A DNA stretch of 64,000 nt, taken from contig NZ_REFP01000009.1 of NCBI RefSeq assembly GCF_003688725.1, positions 124,001 through 188,000 on the forward strand, read 5' to 3'. The position numbers and the translations under genes were made by a program. Source of the DNA: Thermoactinomyces vulgaris. GTDB lineage: Bacteria > Bacillota > Bacilli > Thermoactinomycetales > Thermoactinomycetaceae. The number at the start of each line of letters is the position of its first letter. Within the stretch, counting starts at the first letter, position 1. Below the pieces are notes generated by a model. The model did no database searches. It worked only from the letters and a program-made list of their open reading frames with translations, and was not told the DNA's origin. Below, one piece after another: positions 47,716 through 60,077 of the stretch.

Positions 47716-48957
47716 ATGAAGCAATTAATCACCAGCGATCCGCAAGTGGCTGAAGCCATCCAACAGGAACTGGGGCGTCAACGGGATAAAATCGAGTTGA
47801 TTGCTTCGGAAAACTTCGTATCCCCGGCTGTGATGGAAGCGATGGGGACGGTCTTGACGAATAAGTATGCCGAAGGCTATCCGGGAAAGAGATATTACGG
47901 CGGCTGTGAGTATGTGGATGTGGTGGAAGACTTGGCAAGGGACCGTGCCAAGGAATTGTTTGGTGCAGAACACGCCAATGTTCAGCCTCACTCCGGCGCC
48001 CAAGCGAATATGGCCGTCTATTTTGCCGTTTTGGAACCGGGAGACACGGTATTGGGCATGAATCTTGCCCATGGGGGCCATTTGACCCATGGAAGCCCGG
48101 TGAATTTCTCCGGAAAAATGTACAATTTTGTCGCCTATGGGGTGGATCGTGAATCCCACCGGATCGATTATGAAGAAGTTCGCAAAGTTGCCTTGGAACA
48201 TAAGCCGAAGATGATTGTGGCGGGAGCCAGCGCCTATCCCCGGATCATCGATTTCAAGCGGTTTCGGGAAATTGCCGATGAAGTCGGTGCATATCTGATG
48301 GTGGACATGGCTCACATTGCCGGACTGGTGGCGACGGGACTTCATCCCAATCCGGTTCCTTATGCCGATTTTGTCACCACCACCACACATAAGACGTTGC
48401 GCGGACCGCGGGGCGGCATGATCTTGTGCAAAGAAAAATATGCAAAGCAAATTGACAAATCCGTCTTCCCGGGGGTTCAAGGAGGACCGCTGATGCATGT
48501 GATCGCGGCCAAAGCCGTGGCGCTCGGGGAAGCCTTGACCGATGAATTTAAAACCTATACCCAAAACATTGTCGACAATGCCAAAAAGTTGGCGGAATCT
48601 TTGAAAGAGGAAGGGTTTAACCTGATTTCAGGCGGAACGGATAACCATCTGATCCTGATGGATGTCCGCAACTTCAACCTGACCGGCAAAAAAGCGGAAC
48701 ATCTGCTGGATGAAGTGGGGATCACGACCAATAAAAACGCGATTCCTTTTGATCCGGAAAAACCGTTTGTCACCAGCGGAGTCCGTATTGGCACGGCCGC
48801 TGTGACCAGCCGCGGCATGGACGGAAAAGCCATGGAGGAAATCGCGCAAATCATCGGATTGACTTTGAAAAATCCGGAAGACGAAAATGCACGGGAGGAA
48901 GCCAAAAAACGGGTGGCCCGGCTGACGGAAACGTATCCCTTGTATCCACAACTTTAA
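47716..48957 (+). CDS. glyA: Serine hydroxymethyltransferase
   Basis: A 413-residue PLP enzyme interconverting serine and glycine with tetrahydrofolate. The PLP lysine is in [24 protein letters not shown] and [13 protein letters not shown] are signature segments. The ATG at 47716 follows CAAGGAGG. A terminator follows the gene. Confidence 0.98.
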   Translation: MKQLITSDPQVAEAIQQELGRQRDKIELIASENFVSPAVMEAMGTVLTNKYAEGYPGKRYYGGCEYVDVVEDLARDRAKELFGAEHANVQPHSGAQANMAVYFAVLEPGDTVLGMNLAHGGHLTHGSPVNFSGKMYNFVAYGVDRESHRIDYEEVRKVALEHKPKMIVAGASAYPRIIDFKRFREIADEVGAYLMVDMAHIAGLVATGLHPNPVPYADFVTTTTHKTLRGPRGGMILCKEKYAKQIDKSVFPGVQGGPLMHVIAAKAVALGEALTDEFKTYTQNIVDNAKKLAESLKEEGFNLISGGTDNHLILMDVRNFNLTGKKAEHLLDEVGITTNKNAIPFDPEKPFVTSGVRIGTAAVTSRGMDGKAMEEIAQIIGLTLKNPEDENAREEAKKRVARLTETYPLYPQL

Positions 48958-48969
48958 CGGATTCATATG

Positions 48970-48994
48970 CCCGATCCGAGAGGGTCGGGTTTTT
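48970..48994 (+). terminator. Terminator after glyA
   Basis: Stem CCCGA/TCGGG with further G-rich pairing and five T residues. Confidence 0.78.
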
Positions 48995-49045
48995 GGCAAT
49001 AAGAAACATATATAAAAAAGTTGTGTACACAGGGTGAATTATGGT

Positions 49046-49051
49046 TATAAT
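49046..49051 (+). promoter_or_regulatory. Candidate -10 of upp
   Basis: TATAAT 39 bases upstream of the start; the likely -35 (TTGTGT, 49021-49026) is 19 bases away, longer than ideal. Confidence 0.5.
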
Positions 49052-49089
49052 CAGTTGGATAAAAAATAGATGAGAAAGAGGTGAAGCAA

Positions 49090-49719
49090 GTGGGTCGTGT
49101 ACATGTATTAGATCACCCGCTCATTCAACATAAGCTGACGTATATCCGGGACAAAAACACCGGCACGAAAGAGTTTCGCGAACTGGTGGACGAAGTCGCC
49201 GCTTTAATGGCTTATGAAATTACGAGAGACATGCCTTTGCGTGAAGTGGAAGTGGAAACGCCGCTGGCCAGGGCCAAATGTCAAGTGTTGGCCGGAAAAA
49301 AACTGGGCCTCGTTCCGATTTTGCGTGCGGGACTCGGCATGGTGGACGGAATTTTGAAATTGATCCCTGCCGCAAAGGTGGGGCATTTGGGAATGTACCG
49401 GGATCCGGAAACCTTAGAAGCGGTGAAATATTATTCCAAAATGCCTCCGGATATCGGAGAACGGGAATTGATTGTGATCGATCCCATGCTGGCAACGGGC
49501 GGGTCGGCCGCAGCGGGAATTTCCGTGCTGAAAGAAATGGGGGCCAAACAAATCAAACTGATGTGTTTGATTGCTGCTCAAGCCGGTATTGACCGCGTGC
49601 AAAAAGAACACGATGATGTGGATATTTATGTCGCGGCAGTCGATCCGGTTCTGAATGAAAAAAGTTATATCATTCCGGGACTGGGAGATGCAGGAGATCG
49701 ACTCTTCGGTACAAAATAA
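49090..49719 (+). CDS. upp: Uracil phosphoribosyltransferase
   Basis: A 209-residue salvage enzyme making UMP from uracil and PRPP, the same length as the B. subtilis enzyme. [20 protein letters not shown] and the PRPP loop [13 protein letters not shown] are diagnostic. GTG 49090 is seven bases after AGAGGTGA; GTG 49081 lies in that site. A weak hairpin (AAAAC-CCG with CGG-A-GTTTT, near 49725-49755) may end it. Confidence 0.97.
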   Translation: MGRVHVLDHPLIQHKLTYIRDKNTGTKEFRELVDEVAALMAYEITRDMPLREVEVETPLARAKCQVLAGKKLGLVPILRAGLGMVDGILKLIPAAKVGHLGMYRDPETLEAVKYYSKMPPDIGERELIVIDPMLATGGSAAAGISVLKEMGAKQIKLMCLIAAQAGIDRVQKEHDDVDIYVAAVDPVLNEKSYIIPGLGDAGDRLFGTK

Positions 49720-49795
49720 TTTTGAAAAAACCCGGTGTTTCAAGCGGAGTTTTTTAAATTGCGACAATTTGTTCATAAGTGTTTTTGAGAAAACG

Positions 49796-49825
49796 TTGAC
49801 AAAAGATAGAACGCTTCGTTACTAT
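49796..49825 (+). promoter_or_regulatory. Promoter of the ATP synthase operon
   Basis: TTGACA (49796-49801), 18 bases, TACTAT (49820-49825). It is about 107 bases upstream of the first atp gene and is the best sigma-A site in the window. Confidence 0.78.
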
Positions 49826-49931
49826 AGGCAGGGGGAAGGATGGAAAACTGAGAAAACTTCACTCTTGTCAATCCGGCTCCCTACGGCGAAACTTCCCCTT
49901 TGAAAATGCCAAATGTTACGGGGGTTTTAAA

Positions 49932-50141
49932 TTGAACGGAAATGCATGGCGGTTGTTTGCCGTGATCAGTTCCATGGGAATGGAAATCGTTCTTTTGACC
50001 TTGGGGGGAGCTTGGTTAGGGAAAAAACTGGATACGGTTTGGGGAACCCGGCCGTATCTTTTGATGGCTGGAGTGTTGCTGGGATTGGGAGTGGGTTTTT
50101 TCAGTGCCATTTACACCCTGAAAGCATTGTTAAAGGAATGA
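49932..50141 (+). CDS. AtpZ-like small membrane protein
   Basis: A 69-residue protein with two membrane segments and a central GAWLGKKLDT motif, as in AtpZ/AtpI-type proteins found at the head of atp operons. Family knowledge: AtpZ with AtpI supports c-ring assembly and possibly Mg2+ supply. The TTG start at 49932 follows ACGGGGG. The next gene lies seven bases on. Confidence 0.8.
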   Translation: MNGNAWRLFAVISSMGMEIVLLTLGGAWLGKKLDTVWGTRPYLLMAGVLLGLGVGFFSAIYTLKALLKE

Positions 50142-50147
50142 ACCCTC

Positions 50148-50525
50148 ATGGATACCGTGAAGACCATTCGGAAGCGAGTGGTATCCCTCACAACCGGACT
50201 CCTCACTCTGTTATTGATCATTTGGTTTATGACTCCGCACCAACGCATTGTTGCAGGCGTTTTCCTGGGTTTATGTGTAAGTTTGTACAATGTCTTAAAC
50301 TTGTTGTGGAAAATAAAAATAGGTAGGGAAAGTGCCTTTCATGCAAAACCAAGATTTCGGGGAGTTGGAATGATTCATCGTTATCTCATGGTTGCCCTCG
50401 CTGTCATGATTGCTGTCAGATTTCCGGAATGGATTGAAGTCAAGGCAATTGTCGCAGGGTTACCAGTTTGCTATATATTGTTTTATTGCACTCAGTTTAT
50501 CCAAGTGATTCGCTCTTCATCTTAA
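50148..50525 (+). CDS. atpI: ATP synthase protein I
   Basis: A 125-residue membrane protein with about four spans, weakly conserved as is usual for AtpI, a c-ring assembly helper. Placement directly before atpB supports the call. ATG 50148 is eight bases after AAAGGA. Confidence 0.85.
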   Translation: MDTVKTIRKRVVSLTTGLLTLLLIIWFMTPHQRIVAGVFLGLCVSLYNVLNLLWKIKIGRESAFHAKPRFRGVGMIHRYLMVALAVMIAVRFPEWIEVKAIVAGLPVCYILFYCTQFIQVIRSSS

Positions 50526-50543
50526 AGAGAAAGGAGTGAGGGA

Positions 50544-51302
50544 ATGGAACTTACACCGAAGCTGGGATTTGAAGTGGCCGGGATTCCGATTCAATTTGAC
50601 GTCACGGTCATGTTTACAACCACGGTCGCATGCATCCTGGTTTTTGTGATCGCCATGCTTGCTGCCCGTCGCCTTTCGCTTGTTCCGACCGGCATGCAGA
50701 ATGTGGTTGAGATGGTGATCGAATTTACGCAGGGAATAGTCCGTGCCAGCATCTCGGGGAAAACGGCTGAACGTTTCTTCGGCTTTGCATTCACGCTTTT
50801 TCTGTTTATCTTTATCTCCAACCAGATGGGAGTCATGTTCAATGTCGTCGCCGAGTCGCATGTATCGATTCCGTTTTTGAAAATTTGGGCGGCCGATTCA
50901 GCCGGAGAAGGGGAACATTATGCGTATGCCCTGTGGAAATCGCCCACCGCCGACATCAATGTAACCATGGCCATGGCTTTGGCCATCACGCTGGCGGCTC
51001 ATTTCCTGGGCTTCAAAAAATCTCCCAAGCATTATATTTCCCACTACTTCCAGCCTTTCTGGCCGATGGTCTTGATGCATGCGGTGGATGAAGTGGCGAA
51101 ACCGTTGACACACGGCATGCGTTTATGGGCCAATATCTTTGCCGGTGAAGTGTTGATCATTGTGATGGTGAAAGGCAGCTGGTTCCTGACCGGGGCCCCG
51201 TTGATAGTCTGGCTGGGTTATTCCTTGTTCGTCGGAACCATTCAGGCCTATGTCTTCACCGTGTTGGCCATGGTTTACATGGCGCAAAAAATTGAATCAT
51301 GA
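50544..51302 (+). CDS. atpB: ATP synthase F0 subunit a
   Basis: A 252-residue membrane subunit forming the proton half-channels. The essential arginine is in HGMRLWANIFAGE. It follows AAAGGAGTGAGGG. Start and length match the family. Confidence 0.95.
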   Translation: MELTPKLGFEVAGIPIQFDVTVMFTTTVACILVFVIAMLAARRLSLVPTGMQNVVEMVIEFTQGIVRASISGKTAERFFGFAFTLFLFIFISNQMGVMFNVVAESHVSIPFLKIWAADSAGEGEHYAYALWKSPTADINVTMAMALAITLAAHFLGFKKSPKHYISHYFQPFWPMVLMHAVDEVAKPLTHGMRLWANIFAGEVLIIVMVKGSWFLTGAPLIVWLGYSLFVGTIQAYVFTVLAMVYMAQKIES

Positions 51303-51396
51303 CAATCAGAATGCAGTCTGAAGTCAGTCTTGTCTGATCCGCATATGGACTATCAAAAAAATTTTGAAACGAAAACAAATCAGAGGAGGAAATATC

Positions 51397-51621
51397 ATGG
51401 ATGTAAACATTTTGGCTGGTGCATTGTTGCTCGCAGTCGCAGCGATTGCCGGAGGATTTGGAAACGCAGTGGTATACAGCCGTTATTTGGAAGGGTCTGC
51501 CCGTCAACCCGAAATGGAAGGGAAACTTTTCACCCGGGCGTTTATCGGGATTGCGTTGGTTGAGGCATTGCCGGTTATTGCCGTGGCATTTGGTGTCATG
51601 TTGTTCTTCGGTGTAATTTAA
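51397..51621 (+). CDS. atpE: ATP synthase F0 subunit c
   Basis: A 74-residue hairpin protein forming the rotor ring. The proton-carrying E56 is in IGIALVEALPVI and the polar loop has RQPE (36-39). The residues around E56 show no obvious sodium-type pattern, so a proton enzyme is likely. ATG 51397 has AGGAGG seven bases upstream. Confidence 0.96.
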   Translation: MDVNILAGALLLAVAAIAGGFGNAVVYSRYLEGSARQPEMEGKLFTRAFIGIALVEALPVIAVAFGVMLFFGVI

Positions 51622-51644
51622 TGGATCGATCCGTATGATGGAGG

Positions 51645-51668
51645 CGGGGATTTGACTTTAAGTCCCCG
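51645..51668 (+). other. Hairpin between atpE and atpF
   Basis: CGGGGATT pairs with AGTCCCCG (one G-U pair) around an 8-base loop; no T run. A processing or stability element that keeps atpE mRNA abundant is a common arrangement. Confidence 0.6.
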
Positions 51669-51716
51669 TCTGGTCGTATTGAAGAAGAAACACGATCCCG
51701 AAGGGAGTGAGTTGGA

Positions 51717-52205
51717 TTGCTGACCATCGAAATCGGTACGATGCTGTTTCAGCTGATTGCATTTATTATTTTAATGCTTCTTGTGTCCAAGTTTGCCCTT
51801 CGTCCGATGCTGCAGGTGATGAAACAACGCCAGGATCACATCGAAGGCCAGATCAAGGAAGCGGAAGAACGCAGAAAAGAAGCGGAAAAACTGCTTGAAG
51901 AGCAACGGCAGGAACTGAAAAAAGCGCGTCAGGAAGCCAAAGAGATCATTGAACGTGCCAAAGCGCAAAAAGACCGCGAAGCGGAAGCGATCATCAAGCA
52001 AGCACAGGAACGGGCAGGGCGCATTCTGGAAGAGGCGACGAACGAAATTCAGCGCGAAAAAGAAAAAGCGTTGGCCAGCTTGCGTGATGAAGTCGGCGGG
52101 CTTTCCGTTCAGTTGGCGTCCAAATTATTGGAAAAAGAATTGGACAAAAACCGGCATTCCGATTTGGTTTCCAGCTATCTTGACGAGGTAGGAAGATTGC
52201 AATGA
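51717..52205 (+). CDS. atpF: ATP synthase F0 subunit b
   Basis: A 162-residue peripheral-stalk subunit: one membrane span (about 5-25) and a long charged coiled coil (KEAEERRKEAEKLLEEQ and following). The TTG at 51717 is nine bases after GGGAG. Its end overlaps atpH by four bases (ATGA). Confidence 0.95.
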   Translation: MLTIEIGTMLFQLIAFIILMLLVSKFALRPMLQVMKQRQDHIEGQIKEAEERRKEAEKLLEEQRQELKKARQEAKEIIERAKAQKDREAEAIIKQAQERAGRILEEATNEIQREKEKALASLRDEVGGLSVQLASKLLEKELDKNRHSDLVSSYLDEVGRLQ

Positions 52206-52744
52206 GTAAGACGGTAGCGAGACGTTACGCCAAAGCGCTGTTTGAAGTTGCCTCTGAACAAAAGCAGATCGATGCCGTTGAGAAGGATTTGAAGCAAATC
52301 ACCGATACATTGGAAGCTTTCCCGGAATTGACGGAATGGCTCAGCCATCCTTCAATCGGGAACGGACAAAAAAAGGAACTGCTCACCAAAATCTTTGATC
52401 AGTTGAATGCTTACACCAAGAATCTGATGTATCTGTTGGTGGATCGCCGGCGGGAAAACGTTCTCTTTGATCTGTATGAAGAATACAAAAAGCTGGCAAA
52501 TGAATCCAGAGGGATTGTCGAAGCTGTTGTCACGACGGCATTTGAATTGACCGAAGAGGATAAAAAACAAGTCAAAGCAACCTTTGAGCCAATGATCGGG
52601 AAAACCATGGAACTGGTTGAGAGAGTGGATTCAGATATCCTGGGCGGCGTGGTTGTGCAAATCGGCGACCGTTTGTACGACGGAAGTTTGCGAACCAGGC
52701 TGAATCGTTTCCAAGAACAGCTGAAACAAAATCAAGTTGGATAG
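52202..52744 (+). CDS. atpH: ATP synthase F1 subunit delta
   Basis: A 180-residue stalk subunit joining b to the alpha/beta hexamer; ARRYAKALFEVA at the start and DILGGVVVQIGDRLYDGSLRTR near the end are typical. Translationally coupled to atpF through the ATGA overlap. Confidence 0.96.
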   Translation: MSKTVARRYAKALFEVASEQKQIDAVEKDLKQITDTLEAFPELTEWLSHPSIGNGQKKELLTKIFDQLNAYTKNLMYLLVDRRRENVLFDLYEEYKKLANESRGIVEAVVTTAFELTEEDKKQVKATFEPMIGKTMELVERVDSDILGGVVVQIGDRLYDGSLRTRLNRFQEQLKQNQVG

Positions 52745-54292
<1,548 letters not shown>

Positions 54293-54313
54293 GCCGTTTC
54301 AGATAAAGTAGAA

Positions 54314-54340
54314 AAGAGTCGCTGGTCGTCAGCGGCTCTT
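54314..54340 (+). other. Hairpin between atpA and atpG
   Basis: An 11-bp stem AAGAGTCGCTG/CAGCGGCTCTT (one G-U pair) and a 5-base loop, without T run. Confidence 0.6.
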
Positions 54341-54374
54341 ACGGGGAGACTGGCAGCGGAAAGGCGGTGAAAAC

Positions 54375-55250
54375 ATGGGTCAATCGATGCGTGAGATCAA
54401 AAGGCGCATTCGTTCGACGGAAAAAATGAGACAAATCACCAAAGCGATGAAGATGGTTGCAGCCGCGAACTTGCGCCGTGCACAGGAAAGAGCCGAAAAA
54501 GCGCGTCCTTATGCGGAAAAAATGCGTGAAGTGATCGTAAGCATTGCCCAAGGTACGACGAATGCAAAACATCCCATGCTGGTTTCGCGCCCCGTACGTA
54601 AAACAGGCTATCTTGTGATTACGTCGGATCGCGGCCTTGCGGGAGGATACAACAGCAACCTTTTGCGGATGTTGCTTCAGACTTTGAATGAACGGCATCA
54701 AAGCAAAGATGAGTACGTATTGTTTGTCATTGGCCGGAAAGGCCGGGACTTCTTGAAAAAACGCAATTATCCAGTCATTGATGAGATTACGGGACTTTCT
54801 GATTCACCTTCTTATGATGAAGTGCAAGAAATTGCGAAAAAAGCCGTTCGTTTTTATGCAGAAGAGAAATATGACGAGCTGTACATCGTTTACAACGAGT
54901 TTGTAAACCCGGTTGTTCAGCGGCCTTTGGACAAACGGTTATTGCCGCTTGCGAGCGAGGATTTGAGCGGGCAGAAACAAGGTCCGAAAACAGCTTACGA
55001 ATATGAACCATCGCAGGAAGAAGTGTTATCCGTCTTGCTCCCCCGGTATGCTGAATCTCTGATTTACAGCGCCTTACTCGACGCGAAAGCAAGTGAATTT
55101 GCTTCCAAAATGACAGCGATGAGCAATGCAACGGATAATGCGACGGAGTTGATTGATCAATTGACGTTACAGTTGAACCGTGCGCGTCAGGCTGCAATTA
55201 CTCAGGAAATCGCTGAAATTGTCGGCGGTGCATCTGCGCTAAACGGCTGA
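54375..55250 (+). CDS. atpG: ATP synthase F1 subunit gamma
   Basis: A 291-residue rotor shaft. The N-terminal coiled coil ([20 protein letters not shown]) and the C-terminal helix with [10 protein letters not shown] and [18 protein letters not shown] are typical. The start follows AAGGCGGTGA. Confidence 0.97.
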   Translation: MGQSMREIKRRIRSTEKMRQITKAMKMVAAANLRRAQERAEKARPYAEKMREVIVSIAQGTTNAKHPMLVSRPVRKTGYLVITSDRGLAGGYNSNLLRMLLQTLNERHQSKDEYVLFVIGRKGRDFLKKRNYPVIDEITGLSDSPSYDEVQEIAKKAVRFYAEEKYDELYIVYNEFVNPVVQRPLDKRLLPLASEDLSGQKQGPKTAYEYEPSQEEVLSVLLPRYAESLIYSALLDAKASEFASKMTAMSNATDNATELIDQLTLQLNRARQAAITQEIAEIVGGASALNG

Positions 55251-55295
55251 GCATGATCTTTTCACAAGTGAAGAAACCAGTGCATGGCAGTTTAA

Positions 55296-56714
<1,419 letters not shown>

Positions 56715-56718
56715 ATCC

Positions 56719-56760
56719 CGGCATTTTTTGCGGCGGGTTTCCGGTTGAACCGGAATGCCG
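56719..56760 (+). other. Structured leader between atpD and atpC
   Basis: CGGCAT pairs with ATGCCG (56719-56724 with 56755-56760), enclosing TTCCGG/CCGGAA (56739-56744 with 56750-56755, sharing the edge). The atpD-atpC gap is 129 bases, much longer than the other F1 gaps. Confidence 0.6.
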
Positions 56761-56805
56761 ATCGATGGATACACGGCTCACTCCGCAGGACAAGGAGGTG
56801 AAGCC

Positions 56806-56847
56806 CTGCCACATCCCGTGGTTGTTCCCGGGATCAGCAGGTCATGA
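56806..56847 (+). CDS. Possible 13-codon leader peptide before atpC
   Basis: A very strong ribosome site (AAGGAGG, 56792-56798; extended AAGGAGGTGA) has no atpC start near it. Seven bases later a CTG codon opens a 13-codon frame (GTG at 56818 is also in frame) ending with TGA at 56845-56847, which overlaps the atpC ATG at 56844. A translated leader coupled to atpC is one explanation. CTG starts are rare, so this is speculative. Confidence 0.3.
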   Translation: MPHPVVVPGISRS

Positions 56848-57104
56848 TGGGGAATAAAGTGCAGTTGGATATTGTAACGCCTGAGCGGATTGTTTATTCC
56901 AAGCACATTGATATGGTGGTGACAAAGGCGGCCAATGGAGAGATTGGCGTGATGGCCAAGCATGTTCCGTTTGTGAGCCCGATTATCGGGGATACCGTTC
57001 GGGTGAAAAATGACGGATCGGAAGAGACGTTTAAAATCAGCGGCGGGTTCATTGAAGTGCGCCCTGATAAAGTCACCATTCTTGCTGAATCCGCAGAGGT
57101 ATAA
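56844..57104 (+). CDS. atpC: ATP synthase F1 subunit epsilon, lacking the C-terminal helical domain
   Basis: Only 86 residues; B. subtilis AtpC is about 132. The beta-sandwich domain is complete (VQLDIVTPERIVYSKHIDMV; NGEIGVMAKHVPFV; GGFIEVRPDKVTILAESAEV) and the protein stops just where the two-helix regulatory domain should start. A proper terminator follows 15 bases later, and no helical-domain coding was seen downstream in other frames. Epsilon couples rotor to c-ring; the missing part normally gives ATP-sensitive inhibition. Two ATGs (56844, 56847) are in frame. Confidence 0.92.
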   Translation: MMGNKVQLDIVTPERIVYSKHIDMVVTKAANGEIGVMAKHVPFVSPIIGDTVRVKNDGSEETFKISGGFIEVRPDKVTILAESAEV

Positions 57105-57392
57105 AAACGGATCTTCAAAAAGACACCTTTTCCGAAGGTGTCTTTTTTATTTTAAGGTTTGTGAAAAATATTTCCCGCTTTTGGTGAACCATCTCAGATA
57201 AGCGCTATTTTTCTCAAGGACACGATCCTTCTCACAATTGGGAAAGTAGTGTATAATCAAACAATAGAGGAGGGGATTGCCAACTTTTTAGCACTGCTTT
57301 AAAAAAGCATTTTATTACTGAAAAATTAGTATTTCATTTAAAGAATGTAAGCGTTTTATTTTTGTATAGATCAAGATGAAGGAGGGGTTTGT
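57105..57392. promoter_or_regulatory. Gap between the atp and nuo operons
   Basis: About 290 bases with the atp terminator, an AT-rich stretch and one promoter-like site: TTCTCA (57229-57234), 17 bases, TATAAT (57252-57257). The ~135-base leader after it has a GAGGAGGGG site followed by TTG and a four-codon frame, and a weak hairpin TGCTTT/AAAGCA near 57295-57309. Confidence 0.65.
57120..57148 (+). terminator. Terminator of the ATP synthase operon
   Basis: A 10-bp stem AAGACACCTT/AAGGTGTCTT with TTCCG loop and a T run. Confidence 0.94.
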
Positions 57393-57764
57393 TTGTCTGC
57401 CGTCAGTCACGGGATCATTGCCATCTTTTTTATTCTCGGCATTGTTCTGCACATTGTGGCGCTTTCCATTGGAAAACTGCTTCGTCCCCATCAGCCCGCC
57501 CCGGATAAGGCCATTTCTTATGAAAGCGGTGTGGATCCGACCGGGGACAGTTGGATTCAGTTTAATGTCCGCTATTATTTGTTTGCGCTCTTGTTTGTCA
57601 TCTTTGATGTGGAGGCGGTTTTTTTATACCCTTGGGCAGCCGGTTACGATGTTCTGCGCTCTGAGGTGGGGCTGTTCATTCTGGTGGAAATGGTTTTGTT
57701 TGTTTTCTTTCTGATCCTGGGTTTGCTTTATGCTTGGAAAAAGAAGGTGTTAGAATGGGAGTAA
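57393..57764 (+). CDS. nuoA: NADH-quinone oxidoreductase subunit A
   Basis: A 123-residue three-span subunit of complex [21 protein letters not shown] and [15 protein letters not shown] are diagnostic. The TTG at 57393 is six bases after AAGGAGGGG. First gene of the nuo operon. Confidence 0.96.
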   Translation: MSAVSHGIIAIFFILGIVLHIVALSIGKLLRPHQPAPDKAISYESGVDPTGDSWIQFNVRYYLFALLFVIFDVEAVFLYPWAAGYDVLRSEVGLFILVEMVLFVFFLILGLLYAWKKKVLEWE

Positions 57765-58273
57765 ATTTTGAAAAATTGGCTCTGGTTGAGGAGCAGGAAT
57801 TAAAGCGCAATGTGGTGACGACGAATTTGGAACAGATCAAAGCATGGGCGCGCAGCAGTTCTTTATGGCCCCTTACTTTCGGGTTGGCATGTTGCGCCAT
57901 TGAAATGATGGGCACGGGGGCCCCGCATTATGATCTCGACCGGTTTGGCGTCATTTTTCGTGCGTCCCCGCGCCAGTCGGATGTCATGATTGTCGCAGGA
58001 ACCGTGACCAAAAAAATGGCGCCTTTGTTGCGCAGATTATACGATCAAATGCCGGAACCCAAATGGGTGATTGCCATGGGGTCTTGTGCTACTGCCGGCG
58101 GACCGTATGTGAAATCTTATTCTGTTGTCAAAGGCGTTGATCAAATTGTGCCGGTCGATGTCTACATTCCGGGATGTCCTCCCAACCCGGCAGCCTTGAT
58201 TTACGGAATCAACAAATTGCAGGAAAAAATCCGTTATGAAGCCAAACACGGGAAGAAGGTGACGAACCGGTGA
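57755..58273 (+). CDS. nuoB: NADH-quinone oxidoreductase subunit B
   Basis: A 172-residue subunit holding the N2 4Fe-4S cluster, ligands in [20 protein letters not shown] and [10 protein letters not shown] 57755 overlaps nuoA by ten bases and has GAAGGTG upstream. Confidence 0.97.
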   Translation: MGVNFEKLALVEEQELKRNVVTTNLEQIKAWARSSSLWPLTFGLACCAIEMMGTGAPHYDLDRFGVIFRASPRQSDVMIVAGTVTKKMAPLLRRLYDQMPEPKWVIAMGSCATAGGPYVKSYSVVKGVDQIVPVDVYIPGCPPNPAALIYGINKLQEKIRYEAKHGKKVTNR

Positions 58274-58971
58274 GTTCTCATGAAGAGGATCGGAAAAAAT
58301 CTGAAGAAAAAGAAAAAGGACTGGAAGAGAAAAACGCATCAACTGCTGGATCAAGTCCAAATGCTTTAGAACCGGAAAAACCGGCTCCCCAATCCCCGAA
58401 ACCGAAAGACAAAGCAGTTCCCCGGCGGGCAAGGCCTGCTTCCGTCCGTTCCAAACCAGCCGACAAAGAGGAGAAAAAACCGGAAGAGCCGTCACCGCTT
58501 GAACCGGTTTTAAAACGTTTTAAGCAGGAAATCGTGGAAAAAGCAGGGGAAGACGCCGTGGTTGAAGATTATATCAACCGGGCCGGCGAACATATTCCCA
58601 CGTTTGTCATCGCCAGGGAAAAGTGGCTTGAGGTGGCCCGGCTTTTGAAAGAAGATCCGTTGTTTTCCTTTGATTATCTGCGCAATTTATCGGCTGTGGA
58701 TTACCAAAAAGAAATCGAAGTGGTATATCAGTTTTACTCTTTCAAAAAGAAACACCAGATTGCCATTCGCGTCAAAACAGACCGGGATGAAGCCAAAGTG
58801 CCGAGTGTGGCTCATTTATGGAAAGCAGCCGACTGGAATGAACGGGAAGCTTATGACCTGATGGGAGTGGTTTTTGAAGGGCACCCGAATCTGAAACGGA
58901 TTTTGTTGCCGGATGAATGGGTGGGGCATCCGCTCCGGAAAGATTACGAACCACTGGATAAGGAGGTTTAA
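58270..58971 (+). CDS. nuoC: NADH-quinone oxidoreductase subunit C with charged N-terminal extension
   Basis: A 233-residue protein. The last 150 residues are the NuoC domain ([39 protein letters not shown], listed as the two landmark regions). The first ~80 residues are low-complexity, rich in Lys, Glu, Pro and Ser ([15 protein letters not shown]-like [13 protein letters not shown]), a tail seen in some Firmicute NuoC proteins and likely disordered. The GTG at 58270 overlaps the nuoB stop. Confidence 0.93.
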   Translation: MSSHEEDRKKSEEKEKGLEEKNASTAGSSPNALEPEKPAPQSPKPKDKAVPRRARPASVRSKPADKEEKKPEEPSPLEPVLKRFKQEIVEKAGEDAVVEDYINRAGEHIPTFVIAREKWLEVARLLKEDPLFSFDYLRNLSAVDYQKEIEVVYQFYSFKKKHQIAIRVKTDRDEAKVPSVAHLWKAADWNEREAYDLMGVVFEGHPNLKRILLPDEWVGHPLRKDYEPLDKEV

Positions 58972-58976
58972 TCCTT

Positions 58977-60077
58977 GTGCTTAGAACGGAAGAAATGTTG
59001 CTGAATGTCGGACCTCAACATCCCAGCACCCATGGCGTGCTCCGTTTGGTCGTGAAAATAGACGGGGAAATCATTGTGGATGCCGAGCCGGTGATTGGAT
59101 ACCTCCATCGGGGAACCGAAAAGCTGGCGGAGGATCTGAATTATACACAAATCATTCCCTATACGGACCGGATGGACTATCTGTCCGCCATGACCAACAA
59201 CTATTCCATCGTCCATGCCACCGAAAAGCTGATGCAACTGGAAGTTCCGGAAAAAGCCCAATTTTTGCGGGTGATTGTGATGGAACTGAACCGGATTGCC
59301 AGCCATTTGGTTTGGATGGGAACTTATTTGTTGGATATCGGTGCTTTAAGCCCCTTTTTATATGCATTTCGGGACCGCGAAAAGATTTTGGATCTGTTTA
59401 ATGAGTTGTGTGGTGCCCGGATCACGTTCAACTATATGCGCGTGGGCGGTGTCAAATGGGATGCGCCTCCGGGTTGGATTGACAAGGTCGGGCAATTCGC
59501 GGAGGACATGAAACGGCAAATGAAAGAATACCATGATCTCATCACCGGAAATGAAATCTTTATTCAACGGACCAAAGGAATCGGGGTGGTTTCGCCGTCG
59601 CTGGCCATTGAATACGGACTGTCGGGTGCCAATTTACGGGTGACCGGCGTGGATTGGGATTTGAGGAAGAACCAGCCGTATTCGATTTATGAACGGTTTG
59701 ATTTTGATGTGCCGGTCGGGAAAACCGGAGATTTGTATGAAAAATATTTGTGTCGGATGAGGGAAATTGATGAATCCTTGAAAATCGTCGAACAAGCGGT
59801 TGCTCAGTTCCCCGAAAGCGGTCCGGTCATGGGAAAAGTTCCCCGGGTCCTACGGGTTCCGGAAGGAGAGATTTATTGCGGTATCGAATCTCCACGGGGA
59901 GAGCTGGGTTGCCATATTGTCAGCAATGGGAAAGACAAACCGTGGCGGTTGAAGTTCAGGCGTCCGTCTTTTTATAATTTACAGATACTCCCGACTTTAT
60001 TAAAAGGAGAGAATATATCCAATTTGGTGGCGATTTTGGGCGGAATCGACATTGTGCTCGGGGAGGTGGATTGTTGA
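58977..60077 (+). CDS. nuoD: NADH-quinone oxidoreductase subunit D
   Basis: A 366-residue subunit forming the quinone pocket with NuoB. The quinone-site histidine is in VGPQHPSTHGVLRL, and the family's RGTEKLAE and SPRGELG segments are present. The GTG at 58977 has AAGGAGGT nine bases upstream. nuoH follows directly, with no nuoE, nuoF or nuoG. Confidence 0.96.
   Translation: MLRTEEMLLNVGPQHPSTHGVLRLVVKIDGEIIVDAEPVIGYLHRGTEKLAEDLNYTQIIPYTDRMDYLSAMTNNYSIVHATEKLMQLEVPEKAQFLRVIVMELNRIASHLVWMGTYLLDIGALSPFLYAFRDREKILDLFNELCGARITFNYMRVGGVKWDAPPGWIDKVGQFAEDMKRQMKEYHDLITGNEIFIQRTKGIGVVSPSLAIEYGLSGANLRVTGVDWDLRKNQPYSIYERFDFDVPVGKTGDLYEKYLCRMREIDESLKIVEQAVAQFPESGPVMGKVPRVLRVPEGEIYCGIESPRGELGCHIVSNGKDKPWRLKFRRPSFYNLQILPTLLKGENISNLVAILGGIDIVLGEVDC

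Noticed and set aside
57102-57160. Frameshift that would restore a full-length AtpC
   Set aside because: The bases after the stop go straight into a perfect terminator; no helical-domain coding was seen in the other frames.
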